Source of the DNA: Janthinobacterium sp. BJB426
GTDB lineage: Bacteria > Pseudomonadota > Gammaproteobacteria > Burkholderiales > Burkholderiaceae_D
Direction of reading: 5' to 3'
DNA: 64,000 nt
Assembly (NCBI RefSeq): GCF_002735705.1
Contig: NZ_PDZL01000001.1
Span: 558,001-622,000 of the forward strand
Position numbers and translations under genes: made by a program. Positions within the stretch are counted from its first letter, which is position 1, and every line of letters starts with the position of its first letter. The notes beneath the pieces are model-generated. The model was given only the letters and a program-made list of their open reading frames with translations. It did not search any database and had not been told where the DNA came from. Below, in pieces: positions 47,124 through 56,243 of the stretch.

Positions 47124-48630
47124 ATTGCGCCGCCACGTGGCCGTAGCAGGCTTTCAGTCCCGCGTAATCATAGAAGACGCTGCCCGGCGCGATGCGGGCA
47201 CTGTCGCACGATGGCTGGAACGGCGTTTCCTTTTCGTTGTACAGCAGGCGCACGATCAGCTGGCCCTCGCCATTGCGGTATACGTCCCACTGCATGTTGG
47301 CCGCCAGCGGCGCGACGGTCTGGCCGCGCCAGGGATTCGCGTCATAACTGTAACTGGCCGAAGCCGGCAGCGGCTGCTGCAAGCCCATGGCCGATGCCAG
47401 CGGGATGATCATCTCGGCATGTGTGAAGCGCAGCTTGGCCGCGTGGCGCAAATCTCCTTTGGCCAGCGCATCGACTTCCTTGAAAAAATCCTCACGCAGG
47501 GCCAGCGCGAAGCGCCAGGTCACGCCGGCGCTTTCCGTGGTGGCCGGTCCTTTTTCGTAGAAATCCTCGTGGTCGGCGACAGCGGCGTAGTAGCGCGCAT
47601 CCTCGGCGGGCATGTAGCGGTTGAAATCGGCCGGCGCTTCATGGCGCATGCCGGCGGCGATCGCGTACAGCGCATACAGCTGCGTGGCGGCCGCACTCAG
47701 GCTGCGGATGAAGGTCTTGCCGCTGCCCTTCATGCTGCGCGTGAGTTTGCCGTCGTCGCTGGTGAAGGTGTAGTTGCCCGTGTCGGCATAGCTGGCGCCG
47801 CCGCGCTCAAGCTGGTCGAGGAAGGCGGGCGCAAACAGCCGTTCGAGCACATGGCGCGCGTGCATCGCCGCTGCCGGCAGCCGGGCGGGCGAGTCCATCA
47901 GCGCGTGCAGGCCCTTGGTGCGGATATAGCGCTGGTACGCCTGGCTGGCATGGTAGGTGGCGTAATAAGGATGGCCCGGATCGGTGACCCGGTCCGTCTG
48001 CGGCGCCAGCTTGTGCGCGTACAGCAGGAAGCGGTTGACGCCATCCGCTTGTAATATCGGCTGTACCGCGGGCGCGTGTTCGAGCAGCGACTGCGTGAAG
48101 AAGCGCGCACTGTCGCGCGCGCGGTCCACGCCGGAATGGATGGTGACGAGCTGGCGCGGCGCCGTCGCGGCATCTTGCCCGATTTGCGCAAACAGGGTGG
48201 GCAGGCGCGCCAGCATGCGCGCGGCCAGCTGCCGGTGTTCCTCGATGCCCGTTTGCGACAGGTTGCCGTAGCCGGGCTGCTCGATGCCGGCCACGCCATA
48301 ACCGAGCAAGGCGTTCGCCCGCATCAGGGCCAGGATGTCGGGACCCAGTGCGCGCCCCAGCGGCGTCAGGGCATCCTGCGCGGCCGCCTGCTGCCACATC
48401 GCGTACAGGGCCGCGTCGCCCTTCATGCTCGTCAATCCGCGCGCACCGTGGCGCGCCACCAGCTGCGTGAAAATTGGCTGGAAGCCGGCCGGCGGCGCGG
48501 CATAGGTGGCCGGATCCTGCTGCGGCGCGTACGGTGTCTTGGTCTGGTAATGGCCGTCGAAGGCGAGGGCGGAACTGGCGTGCAGGGCCAGGGCCAGCGC
48601 AATGCTGGACAGGGTAAGCTGTTGGGACAT
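47122..48630 (-). CDS. Histidine acid phosphatase of MINPP type
   Basis: This 502-residue exported protein has a signal peptide (cleavage after SALA about residue 23), the clade 2 histidine phosphatase motif LVARHGARGL with catalytic His, and the C-terminal THAEMIIPL, where His-Ala-Glu replaces the usual His-Asp. The HAE variant marks multiple inositol-polyphosphate phosphatases, so a phytase-like function in the periplasm or outside is likely. It stands alone between two terminators. Confidence 0.88.
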   Translation of the reverse strand: MSQQLTLSSIALALALHASSALAFDGHYQTKTPYAPQQDPATYAAPPAGFQPIFTQLVARHGARGLTSMKGDAALYAMWQQAAAQDALTPLGRALGPDILALMRANALLGYGVAGIEQPGYGNLSQTGIEEHRQLAARMLARLPTLFAQIGQDAATAPRQLVTIHSGVDRARDSARFFTQSLLEHAPAVQPILQADGVNRFLLYAHKLAPQTDRVTDPGHPYYATYHASQAYQRYIRTKGLHALMDSPARLPAAAMHARHVLERLFAPAFLDQLERGGASYADTGNYTFTSDDGKLTRSMKGSGKTFIRSLSAAATQLYALYAIAAGMRHEAPADFNRYMPAEDARYYAAVADHEDFYEKGPATTESAGVTWRFALALREDFFKEVDALAKGDLRHAAKLRFTHAEMIIPLASAMGLQQPLPASASYSYDANPWRGQTVAPLAANMQWDVYRNGEGQLIVRLLYNEKETPFQPSCDSARIAPGSVFYDYAGLKACYGHVAAQ

Positions 48631-48676
48631 GTTTTTTTTGCGGATGGTTTCTTGAATGCAAGCCTAGCACTGAACG

Positions 48677-48712
48677 AAAAAAAGGCGGGCACGGCTGAAT
48701 GCCGTGCCCGCC
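48677..48712 (-). terminator. Intrinsic terminator after the TonB receptor gene
   Basis: A perfect 12-base stem, GGCGGGCACGGC (48684-48695) with GCCGTGCCCGCC (48701-48712), closes a 5-base loop. On the - strand seven T follow (A run at 48677-48683). It lies 25 bases past the receptor stop and before the phosphatase gene. Confidence 0.92.
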
Positions 48713-48737
48713 TGTGCTGTCAGCGCAGTGCGTCAGC

Positions 48738-51221
48738 CTACCATTTCGGCGTGTACTTCAAGGTGAACTGCACGTTGCGCGGGTCGCCATAGTAGTTGTT
48801 CGACCCGGTGGTGTTGTAGGCCGGGATGATGTAGCGCTTGTCGAGCACATTGTTGACGTTCAGCGACAGGGCTACTTGCGGCGTGGCTTGCCAGGCCAGG
48901 CGCGCGTTCCAGATCGAGAAGCCGGCAACCTTGAATGTGTACGCGGTATCGAGCGTATGGCTTTGCGTGTTGACGCCGGCGCCCACGCTGAATTTGTCCC
49001 AGGCGCCAGGCAGGGTATAGGAAGACCAGACACGCAGCATGTGTTTCGGCGTCCAGGTGGAAAAGATCTTGCCCTGATTGTCCGGGTCGTTCAGATAGGT
49101 TGTCGTCGTATAGGCGTAACCGGCCGACAGCTGCAAGCCGCGCGCCACTTCGCCCGATACTTCCGCTTCCATGCCCTGGCTGCGCACCTTGCCCGAGGCG
49201 CGCGAGCAGTACTGCCCGTCGCACGCGAGGTCGGCAGCATAGTCGGTGACGGAGCGGTTCTTGTGGTCATAGCGGAATACGGCCAGCGAGGTGTTGACCT
49301 TGCCATCCATCAGTTCCCCCTTGATGCCCGCCTCGTAGTTGCTGCCCGTGATGGGCTTGAGGACCTTGCCTTGCACGTCGCGGATGCTTTGCGGCGTGAA
49401 GATGTCGGCATAGCTGGCGTAAGCCGACCATTGCGGATCGAGCGCGTAGATCAGTCCCGCCGATGGCGTGAACTTGGCGGTGGCGTTGAGTTGTTCTTCG
49501 GAACCTTTCGGCGTCGCATACAGGAAGTCATACCAGCTGAAGCGTCCGCCCAGCACGGTTTTCAGCTTGCCGGTCAACTGGCCATTCCAGCTGCCATACA
49601 GGCCTTTCTGGCGTATTTCGTAGGTGCTGTTGCTGGTCACGCCCATTGGGCGCGCGGCGATGCTGTCGATATCTTGCCATGGGCGGTGGTGCTTGATGTT
49701 GAAGACGTTCGCCCCGGATTCCCAGGCGCGCGCGTAGCGGTCGTCCGACGCCAGCGTGACATAGCTGGCGCCCACGAGCACTTCCTGCGCCATGCCCAGG
49801 CCGTCGAATTTGCCGCGTACGTAGGTATCGATGCCGCGCTTGCGGTTGTCGAAATCCATGCCAAAGTCGCCATAGCTCGCGCCGCTGCCGTCGGGCTGGA
49901 TGGCGGAAGCCAGGCGCTGGTGCACGGAGCCGGTGTTTTCCTTCATGTTCACGGCCGATGCCTTCAGGCTCCACTGGCTGTTGAAGTGGTGCTCCAGGTC
50001 GAGATACACGTTGGTTTGCCGGGCTTCGCTGCGGTTCCAGTCGGCGCCCGTGAAGGTGGAGCGGGGCAGATTCAGTGCGCTGCCGTCCACGTAGCGGGGC
50101 AGGCCGATGAAGGTGGGGCGGCCGTGGTCATTGACGTTGCTGATGGCCAGGCCCAGGGTGGTGGCCGGACCCAGGTCATAGTCGAGCGCCGCGTACAGGG
50201 TGCGGTTCTTGCTCCACACCTGGTCGATGAAGGAGTGGGTATCGTCTTCATCGACAATGACGCGTCCGCGCAGGCTGCCGTCCGCAGTCAGGGGGCTGCT
50301 GACGTCGAGCTGCGCGCCATAATGGTCCCAGGATCCCGCGCGCGCCGTCATGCTGACACTGCGCGTGGCGCCCGGGCGCTTGCGCACCAGGCTGACGGAG
50401 CCGCCGGGGCTGCCCGTGCCAACGAGCATGCCCGAGGCGCCGCGCAGCACTTCCAGTCGATCGTAGATGACCATGTTTTCCTGGCCCCAGTTACCCAGCG
50501 CATAGGTATTGCGGTCGATCGGCACGCCATCGTACTGCCATTGATCGATCTGGAAGCCGCGCGCCGTGATCACCACGCCCGGCCCCACGCCATGCACGCC
50601 CACCACGCCGGTGACGTTATTGACGGCTTCGCGCAAGTCCGTGATGCCTTGGTCGTCCAGGCGCTGGCGCGTCAGCACGCTGACCGATTGCGGGATGTCC
50701 TTCATCGCTTGCTCGCCCTTGCCGATGCTGATCTTGCGCGCCGTGTAGGAGCCGCTGCCTTCCGTGGTGGCGCCTTGCTCGGCCTGGCCGACGATGGTAA
50801 TCGAGGGCATGGTGCGTTCGGCCGCCGAGGCGCTACTGGCCGCCGCCGTGGGAGCGGCGACTGCAGGCGCGGCCACCAGCACATAGCCGGTGGGCGTCTT
50901 GCCGATCGCATAGCCGCTGCCGCGCAGCAGCACGGCGAAACCGTCATTGATGGCGTAGCTGCCTTGCAGGCCGGCGCTGGTCAAACCCTGTACTTTGGAG
51001 GCGTCGATGACGATGGACACGCCCGCCTGCTGCGCATAGCGGTTCAGGGCGCCAGCCAGCGGGCCGGCGGGGATGGCGTAGCTGGCGACAGCCGGCACGG
51101 CCTGGGCGATTGCCTGGGCATGCAGGCCTGCGCCAGTGAGCAGCATGGCCGCCAGGGCCAGCGGACGCAAACGCGTGCGCAAGGGATTCGGGGACGAAAC
51201 GGGAACGGCAGGAGCGTACAT
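48738..51221 (-). CDS. TonB-dependent siderophore receptor with STN signalling domain
   Basis: This 827-residue outer-membrane receptor has a signal peptide (about 1-40), an STN domain (about 46-115: IPAGPLAGALNRYAQQAG), a TonB-box-like stretch near 135 (PSITIVGQ), a plug domain (about 150-280: IPQSVSVLTRQ, ALGNWGQENMV) and a 22-strand barrel ending in TLKYTPKW with a terminal aromatic residue. The STN domain lets the receptor signal to FecR. The FpvA/FoxA/FhuE branch of siderophore receptors is the closest by pattern. The ligand is not identified. Confidence 0.93.
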   Translation of the reverse strand: MYAPAVPVSSPNPLRTRLRPLALAAMLLTGAGLHAQAIAQAVPAVASYAIPAGPLAGALNRYAQQAGVSIVIDASKVQGLTSAGLQGSYAINDGFAVLLRGSGYAIGKTPTGYVLVAAPAVAAPTAAASSASAAERTMPSITIVGQAEQGATTEGSGSYTARKISIGKGEQAMKDIPQSVSVLTRQRLDDQGITDLREAVNNVTGVVGVHGVGPGVVITARGFQIDQWQYDGVPIDRNTYALGNWGQENMVIYDRLEVLRGASGMLVGTGSPGGSVSLVRKRPGATRSVSMTARAGSWDHYGAQLDVSSPLTADGSLRGRVIVDEDDTHSFIDQVWSKNRTLYAALDYDLGPATTLGLAISNVNDHGRPTFIGLPRYVDGSALNLPRSTFTGADWNRSEARQTNVYLDLEHHFNSQWSLKASAVNMKENTGSVHQRLASAIQPDGSGASYGDFGMDFDNRKRGIDTYVRGKFDGLGMAQEVLVGASYVTLASDDRYARAWESGANVFNIKHHRPWQDIDSIAARPMGVTSNSTYEIRQKGLYGSWNGQLTGKLKTVLGGRFSWYDFLYATPKGSEEQLNATAKFTPSAGLIYALDPQWSAYASYADIFTPQSIRDVQGKVLKPITGSNYEAGIKGELMDGKVNTSLAVFRYDHKNRSVTDYAADLACDGQYCSRASGKVRSQGMEAEVSGEVARGLQLSAGYAYTTTTYLNDPDNQGKIFSTWTPKHMLRVWSSYTLPGAWDKFSVGAGVNTQSHTLDTAYTFKVAGFSIWNARLAWQATPQVALSLNVNNVLDKRYIIPAYNTTGSNNYYGDPRNVQFTLKYTPKW

Positions 51222-51294
51222 GGTGACAGCCTTTTTTGAATGATCTCAGCTGCCTTGACGCACGAGATGCGCCAACACGAACCTGCGTGGCACA

Positions 51295-52299
51295 TTATTT
51301 TTTTGCGGTTCCAGTGTTTGGTGCGTCCACCATCACCAGGTAGCGCGTCAACATGCGGATGCGCAGCTGGGGGAAATTGTCGATGAGTAGCTGCAGCGCC
51401 TTGTCCGTGTCGTCCAGCGGCAGCACGGCGGCCACGCGGATGCCGGCGATCTGCGCGCGGTCGTAATGCAGCTGGCCGGGGCGGTGGCGCGCCAGCTCGT
51501 CGAGCACCTCGGCCAGCGGCAAGTCGTCGACCACCAGCCGGCGTGCGCGCCACGCGTCCTGCACGCTGGCCGCATCGATGGCCGTGATGGGGCCCACGCC
51601 ATCGTCCGTGATGCGCGTGCGCTGGCCCGCCTGCACCACGACGGCCGGATGTTGCGGCACCTGCGCCAGCACCCTGGATTCCAGCATGCTGAGGATGGTG
51701 GCGCCGTCTTCCCTGCGCACGCTGAAACGCGTGCCCAGCGCGCGGATCGCCGCCTGGCCGCTGTCGACGATGAAGGGGCGCTGCGCATCCTTGGCCACGT
51801 CGACGAGGATATCGCCGCGCACCAGTTCCACATGCCGCTCGCCCCCATTGAAGTGCACGTTGACGGCGCTGTTGCTGCCCAGGGTCAGGCGGCTGCCATC
51901 GGCCAGGGTGTGCGTCTGCCATTGTCCCGTGGGGCTGCGCAGGTCGGCCAGCAGGTAGGCGGGGCGCTCGCTGATGACCAGCGCCCCGGTCAGCGCGAGC
52001 ACGGCCACGGCGCTGGCCGCGGCCAGCTGGCGCAGACGCTGGCGGGGACGCTTTGGGGCGATGGCGGCCAGGGCGGCGCGCGCGGGCCTATGGTCGCCGC
52101 CGGCCGGCTCGCGCACGGTGTTCAATTGACGCAGCAGGTTTTCCATGCCGGCGGCCGCGCTCGCGTGCAGCGGGTCGGCCGCCTTCCATGCGGCAAAGCC
52201 GGCCTGCGCGGTGTCGCGTTCGGCCGGGTCGTCGGCGCTGAGCTGCACGATCCAGCGGGCAGCCTGTTCAGCGGCGATATCCGTGCGGGGGCTATTCAT
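51295..52299 (-). CDS. FecR-type anti-sigma factor
   Basis: This 334-residue inner-membrane regulator has an N-terminal cytoplasmic part with the sigma-binding region (AARWIVQLSADDP and FAAWKAADPLHA), a single membrane helix near residue 95-112, a FecR domain (SPTGQWQTHTLADGSRLTLGS) and a C-terminal STN-interacting tail. It transmits the receptor signal to FecI. It overlaps fecI by 4 bases. Confidence 0.93.
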   Translation of the reverse strand: MNSPRTDIAAEQAARWIVQLSADDPAERDTAQAGFAAWKAADPLHASAAAGMENLLRQLNTVREPAGGDHRPARAALAAIAPKRPRQRLRQLAAASAVAVLALTGALVISERPAYLLADLRSPTGQWQTHTLADGSRLTLGSNSAVNVHFNGGERHVELVRGDILVDVAKDAQRPFIVDSGQAAIRALGTRFSVRREDGATILSMLESRVLAQVPQHPAVVVQAGQRTRITDDGVGPITAIDAASVQDAWRARRLVVDDLPLAEVLDELARHRPGQLHYDRAQIAGIRVAAVLPLDDTDKALQLLIDNFPQLRIRMLTRYLVMVDAPNTGTAKK

Positions 52300-52823
52300 G
52301 CGGCCATGGCCGGGCAGGCGTGGCGGCAGGCCAGCAAGGCTTGCACCAGGTATTTTTGCACCATACGCGTGGAAACGTTCAGCTGCGCGGCGACGGCGGC
52401 CTGCGATTGCTCTTCCAGGTAGTGCAACAGAAAGGCGTCGCGCGCCTTGGCGGACAAGCCGGCCAGCGCCGTGGCGATCTGTTCGAGCGCCTGCACGGCC
52501 ATCAGGATCTCGTCGGGCGAGGGCGCGCCGGGCAGGCTGTCGGCCAGCAGGGCCAGTTCCGCCAGGTAGCTGCGTTCGAGTATCTGGCGGCGCGCGCGGT
52601 CAAGCAGCAGGCGCTTCGCCGTCGTCGACAGGTAGGCGCGCGGTTCGCGCATGCCGAACAGGGCGTCGCGCGAAGCGATGATGCGCACGAAGGTATCTTG
52701 CGCCACGTCGGCCGCGCCATGCGGGCAGCTGAGTTTTTTGCGCAGCCAGCCGACCAGCCAGCCGTGATGCTCGCTGTAGAGCGACTGCACTTGCTGTTGC
52801 AGGCTGGGCTGGATGGTGGACAT
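52296..52823 (-). CDS. FecI-type ECF sigma factor
   Basis: This 175-residue ECF sigma factor has sigma-70 region 2 (VAQDTFVRIIAS, LSTTAKRLLLDRARR) and region 4 (AFLLHYLEEQSQAAVAAQLNVSTRMVQKYL). The start at 52823 (MSTIQPSLQQ) is chosen over a longer open frame because a Fur box lies 17 bases upstream. It heads the fecI-fecR-receptor unit and should direct transcription of the receptor under iron starvation. Confidence 0.93.
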   Translation of the reverse strand: MSTIQPSLQQQVQSLYSEHHGWLVGWLRKKLSCPHGAADVAQDTFVRIIASRDALFGMREPRAYLSTTAKRLLLDRARRQILERSYLAELALLADSLPGAPSPDEILMAVQALEQIATALAGLSAKARDAFLLHYLEEQSQAAVAAQLNVSTRMVQKYLVQALLACRHACPAMAA

Positions 52824-52840
52824 GGGTGATGAATAACATA

Positions 52841-52859
52841 AATGAGAATTATTCTCATT
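52841..52859 (-). promoter_or_regulatory. Fur box upstream of fecI
   Basis: AATGAGAATTATTCTCATT is a perfect 9-1-9 inverted repeat and matches the classical 19-base Fur consensus closely. It lies 17 bases before the sigma factor start, so the set should be repressed by Fur with iron. Confidence 0.9.
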
Positions 52860-52952
52860 GTAAGCGCCAGTGGCGGCTCGCCACAATCCCCGATTGCATG
52901 TGGAGGGGGCAGGTGTTGCGCGCAGGCCGCACGCGCGGCGGTGCCGGAAATG

Positions 52953-52987
52953 AAAAAACCCGCCGCTGCACGGTGCAGGGGCGGGTT
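52953..52987 (-). terminator. Intrinsic terminator of the tRNA-Met unit
   Basis: AACCCGCCGCTGCA (52957-52970) pairs with TGCAGGGGCGGGTT (52974-52987) with one mismatch; on the - strand the stem is followed by T6. It lies 18 bases past the 3' end of the downstream tRNA gene. Confidence 0.85.
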
Positions 52988-53005
52988 CTTCATACTGCTA
53001 ATTCT

Positions 53006-53082
53006 TGGTGGTGATAGGTGGACTTGAACCACCGACCCCAGCATTATGAATGCTGTGCTCTAACCAACTGAGCTATATCACC
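53006..53082 (-). tRNA. tRNA-Met (anticodon CAT), elongator type
   Basis: The - strand reads a full cloverleaf of 77 bases with encoded CCA: acceptor GGTGATA/TATCACC, D loop AGCTCAGTTGGTTAGAGC, anticodon stem CAGCA-TTCATAA-TGCTG with CAT at the anticodon, TPsiC loop GGTTCAAGTCC. The first acceptor pair G-C and the T-arm fit an elongator tRNA-Met rather than initiator. Ile2 (lysidine-modified CAT) is less likely by the overall match to elongator Met. Confidence 0.93.
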
Positions 53083-53142
53083 AAACAGACCGGTCAGACC
53101 GGATGCTGGTTTTGACCAGTAAAAAACCTGATCGATGTTCTT

Positions 53143-53219
53143 TGGTGGTGATAGGTGGACTTGAACCACCGACCCCAGCATTATGAATGCTGTGCTCTAA
53201 CCAACTGAGCTATATCACC
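53143..53219 (-). tRNA. tRNA-Met (anticodon CAT), second identical copy
   Basis: Identical over 77 bases to the copy at 53006-53082, offset by 137 bases. It is the upstream member of the - strand pair, with a 60-base spacer. Same anticodon CAT and encoded CCA. Confidence 0.93.
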
Positions 53220-53310
53220 CAACAGCCGAGCATTATCCAGTCTTCCCATTTCCTTGTCAATGCCGGCGCAAAAAAATGTGCGGTTTTTTCACGCGCCGGC
53301 GCCGGCATGA

Positions 53311-54270
53311 TTATTTTTGTAACGGCATCAGCAAGGGCTGGATCTGCGCCAGCATGGCCGTGGCCGGATCAGCTCCCAGGCAATCGATGACGATGCGTTC
53401 CGGCATGGAGCGCAGCCAGGTCAGCTGCCGTTTGGCCAGCTGGCGCGTGGCGATGATGCCCGTCTCGCGCAGGGCGGCGCGGTCGATGCGGCCATCGAGA
53501 TAGTCCCAGGCCTGGCGGTAACCGACGCAGCGCATAGAGGGCAAACCCGGGTGCAGGTCGCCGCGCCGGCGCAACCCATCCACTTCATCGAGCAGGGCAT
53601 CGTTTTTCAGCATGAGGTCGAAGCGCGTGGCGATGCGCGCGTGCAGCACGGCGCGATCCGACGGTTCCAGCGCGAACGATTGCAACTGGAATGGCAGCAC
53701 CGTCTTTTCGCGCCGGTCCAGCAGGGCCGACATGGGCTGGCCGGATAGGGCGATGATTTCCAGCGCGCGGCCGATGCGCTGCGCATCCTGTGGCGCCAGG
53801 CGCGCGGCCGTGACGGGATCCTGTTCGGCCAGGCGCGCATGCATGGCGGGCCAGCCGATGGCGGCCGCGTCTTCTTCCAGCTGGGCGCGCAGCACGGGAT
53901 CGGCGCCGGGCAAATCGTCGAGGCCATCGGCCAGGCCTTTAAAATACAGCATGGTGCCGCCGACCAGCAGTGGCAGCTTGCCGCGCGCTGTGATCTCCGC
54001 TACCAGGCGCAGGGTGTCGTTGCGGAACTGCGCCACGGAATAGGCGTCGAGCGGGTCGATGATGTCGATCAAATGATGCGGCACCTGGGCCAGTTCTTCC
54101 TTTGACGGCTTGGCCGTGCCGATATCCATGCCCCGGTAAACGAGGGCGGAATCGACGGAAATGATCTCGGATGGGATGGCTTGCGCGATGGCCAGCGCAC
54201 TGGCCGTCTTGCCGCTGGCCGTGGGGCCCATGATGGCGACGGCCAGGGGGAGGTGTGGGGTGTTTTGCAT
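53311..54270 (-). CDS. miaA: tRNA dimethylallyltransferase
   Basis: This 319-residue enzyme transfers a dimethylallyl group to A37 of tRNAs that read codons starting with U. The P-loop is [15 protein letters not shown] near residue 12; [18 protein letters not shown] and [12 protein letters not shown] follow; the C-terminal [14 protein letters not shown] is typical. It lies 27 bases behind mutL in the same direction, the conserved mutL-miaA pair. Confidence 0.97.
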   Translation of the reverse strand: MQNTPHLPLAVAIMGPTASGKTASALAIAQAIPSEIISVDSALVYRGMDIGTAKPSKEELAQVPHHLIDIIDPLDAYSVAQFRNDTLRLVAEITARGKLPLLVGGTMLYFKGLADGLDDLPGADPVLRAQLEEDAAAIGWPAMHARLAEQDPVTAARLAPQDAQRIGRALEIIALSGQPMSALLDRREKTVLPFQLQSFALEPSDRAVLHARIATRFDLMLKNDALLDEVDGLRRRGDLHPGLPSMRCVGYRQAWDYLDGRIDRAALRETGIIATRQLAKRQLTWLRSMPERIVIDCLGADPATAMLAQIQPLLMPLQK

Positions 54271-54297
54271 GTTGACTTTTGTAATCCGACCTACTGT

Positions 54298-56205
54298 CTA
54301 CTGGCCGCGCAGGAACAGTTTATCGAGCGCGTTGATCTCGACCTGCACCCACGTGGGCCGGCCATGGTTGCACTGGTCGGCGCGTTCCGTGCTTTCCATC
54401 TGGCGCAGCAGGGCGTTCATTTCCTGCACCGATAATATCCGGTTGGCGCGCACGGCCGTGTGGCAGGCCAGAGTGCCCAGCAATTCGTTCTGGCGCTCGA
54501 TCAGCACGCGCGAGCCGCCGTATTCGCGTACGTCGCGGAGCACGTCGCGCGCCAGGGTTTGCGCATCGGCGTTTTTCAGCAGGGTCGGCACGCTGCGCAC
54601 GGCCAGCGTCGTGGGCGACAGGGCGGCGATGTCAAAACCCAGCGCTTTTAACGTGTCCTGGTTTTCATTCGCCGTCGACACTTCGATGGCGTCCGCGTAG
54701 AACGTCACGGGGATCAGCAAGGACTGCACCTGCATGTCCTGGCCCGAGACCTGCGCCTGCAGTGCGTTTTTCAGTTGCTCGTACAGGATGCGCTCGTGCG
54801 CCGCGTGCATGTCGACCAGCACCAGACCCTTGGTGTTTTGCGCCAGGATGTAGATGCCGTGCAGCTGGGCCAGGGCAAAGCCCAGCGGATATTCTTCGCG
54901 CGCCATCGCTTCGGGCGAAGCGATATACGGTTCCACCTGCGTGATCGGCGAGGATGCAGCAGCGCCGCCGAACAGGGCGCCGTAGGCCGCTGTGTCTTGC
55001 CCCACGCCTGGTGCATCGGCAAAGAAGGGGCGGGCCGCGCCGGGCGAGGCGGGCGCGAAGGTATTCGTGAATTGCGCGCCGAACGACGTCTGCGTCTGCT
55101 CGCGGCGCCAGATTCCGGGGCCACCCAAACCCGCGCCAGCGGTATCGCCGCCCAGGGTGGAGGCGGCCGGCAGGGGCGCCGGCACGCTGCCGAATGCCGT
55201 GGCCGACGTCTGCGCCAGCGCGCGCTGCACCGCGTGGAAGACAAACTGGTGCACGGAGCGGCTGTCGCGGAAGCGTACTTCGATCTTCGACGGGTGCACG
55301 TTGACGTCGACCAGCGCCGGGTCGAGGTCGAGCGCCAGCACGTACGAGGGAAAACGGTCGCCGTGCAGCACGTCCTGGTAGGCCATGCGCACGGCGTGCA
55401 CCAGCAGCTTGTCGCGTACGAAGCGCCCGTTGACATAAAAGAACTGGCCATCGGCGCGCGCCTTGGACGCTGTCGGCAAGCCGGCAAAGCCGTGAATGCG
55501 CAAGGTGCCGGCCGATTCGTCCAGCGCCAGGCGCGCTTCGGCGAAGTCATTGCCTAGGATGTGGGCGCTGCGCTTGGCCAGTTCGCTGATATTCCACTGG
55601 TCGATGGTGCGGCCATTGTGCGACAGCGAGAACGACACGTCCGGCCGCGCCAGCGCGATGCGGCGCACGACTTCGGCGCAATGGCCGTATTCCGTCTGCT
55701 CCGATTTGAGGAATTTGCGCCGCGCGGGCGTGTTGAAATACAGGTCTTGCACGTCGACCGTGGTGCCGTGCGCGCCCGACGAGGGCGAGACGCTGCCATT
55801 GTGCGAGCCGACGATTTCCCACGCATGCGCCGCGTCCGCCGTGCGCGAGGTCACGGTGACGGCGGCCACCGAGGCGATCGAGGCCAGCGCCTCGCCGCGA
55901 AAACCCAGGGTGCCCACGTTTTCCAGGTCGTGCAGCGAAGCGATCTTCGAGGTGGCGTGGCGCGCCAGGGCCAGCGGCAGCTGGTCCTTGTCGATGCCGC
56001 GGCCGTTATCGGTAATGGCGATGCGTTTCACGCCCCCTTCTTCCAGCCGCACGGTGATCTGCGTGGCGCCCGAGTCGAGCGCGTTTTCCAGCAGCTCTTT
56101 GACGACGGCCGATGGCCGCTCGACCACCTCGCCGGCGGCGATTTGCGAAATCAACTGGTCAGGCAGGGCCTGGATCGGGCGGTGGGGCGTGATGGGAGCG
56201 TTCAT
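54298..56205 (-). CDS. mutL: DNA mismatch repair protein MutL
   Basis: This 635-residue GHKL ATPase has ELLENALDSGAT, ITDNGRGIDKDQL and TLGFRGEALASI in the N-terminal half. After a variable proline/alanine-rich linker (about 345-450), the C-terminal domain holds DMHAAHERILYE, a form of the DQHA(x)2E(x)4E endonuclease motif, so it is a nicking-type MutL as in Pseudomonas, which lacks MutH. The start at 56205 (MNAPITPHRP) is chosen; the longer open frame is a shadow. Confidence 0.96.
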   Translation of the reverse strand: MNAPITPHRPIQALPDQLISQIAAGEVVERPSAVVKELLENALDSGATQITVRLEEGGVKRIAITDNGRGIDKDQLPLALARHATSKIASLHDLENVGTLGFRGEALASIASVAAVTVTSRTADAAHAWEIVGSHNGSVSPSSGAHGTTVDVQDLYFNTPARRKFLKSEQTEYGHCAEVVRRIALARPDVSFSLSHNGRTIDQWNISELAKRSAHILGNDFAEARLALDESAGTLRIHGFAGLPTASKARADGQFFYVNGRFVRDKLLVHAVRMAYQDVLHGDRFPSYVLALDLDPALVDVNVHPSKIEVRFRDSRSVHQFVFHAVQRALAQTSATAFGSVPAPLPAASTLGGDTAGAGLGGPGIWRREQTQTSFGAQFTNTFAPASPGAARPFFADAPGVGQDTAAYGALFGGAAASSPITQVEPYIASPEAMAREEYPLGFALAQLHGIYILAQNTKGLVLVDMHAAHERILYEQLKNALQAQVSGQDMQVQSLLIPVTFYADAIEVSTANENQDTLKALGFDIAALSPTTLAVRSVPTLLKNADAQTLARDVLRDVREYGGSRVLIERQNELLGTLACHTAVRANRILSVQEMNALLRQMESTERADQCNHGRPTWVQVEINALDKLFLRGQ

Positions 56206-56243
56206 GCCCTGATTATAACGGTTTGCGAATTGCCGGGCATCGG

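Noticed and set aside
48699..51239. 846-codon + strand open frame over the TonB receptor
   Set aside because: Shadow of the receptor gene, which has a signal peptide, STN domain, plug and barrel end in the other strand.
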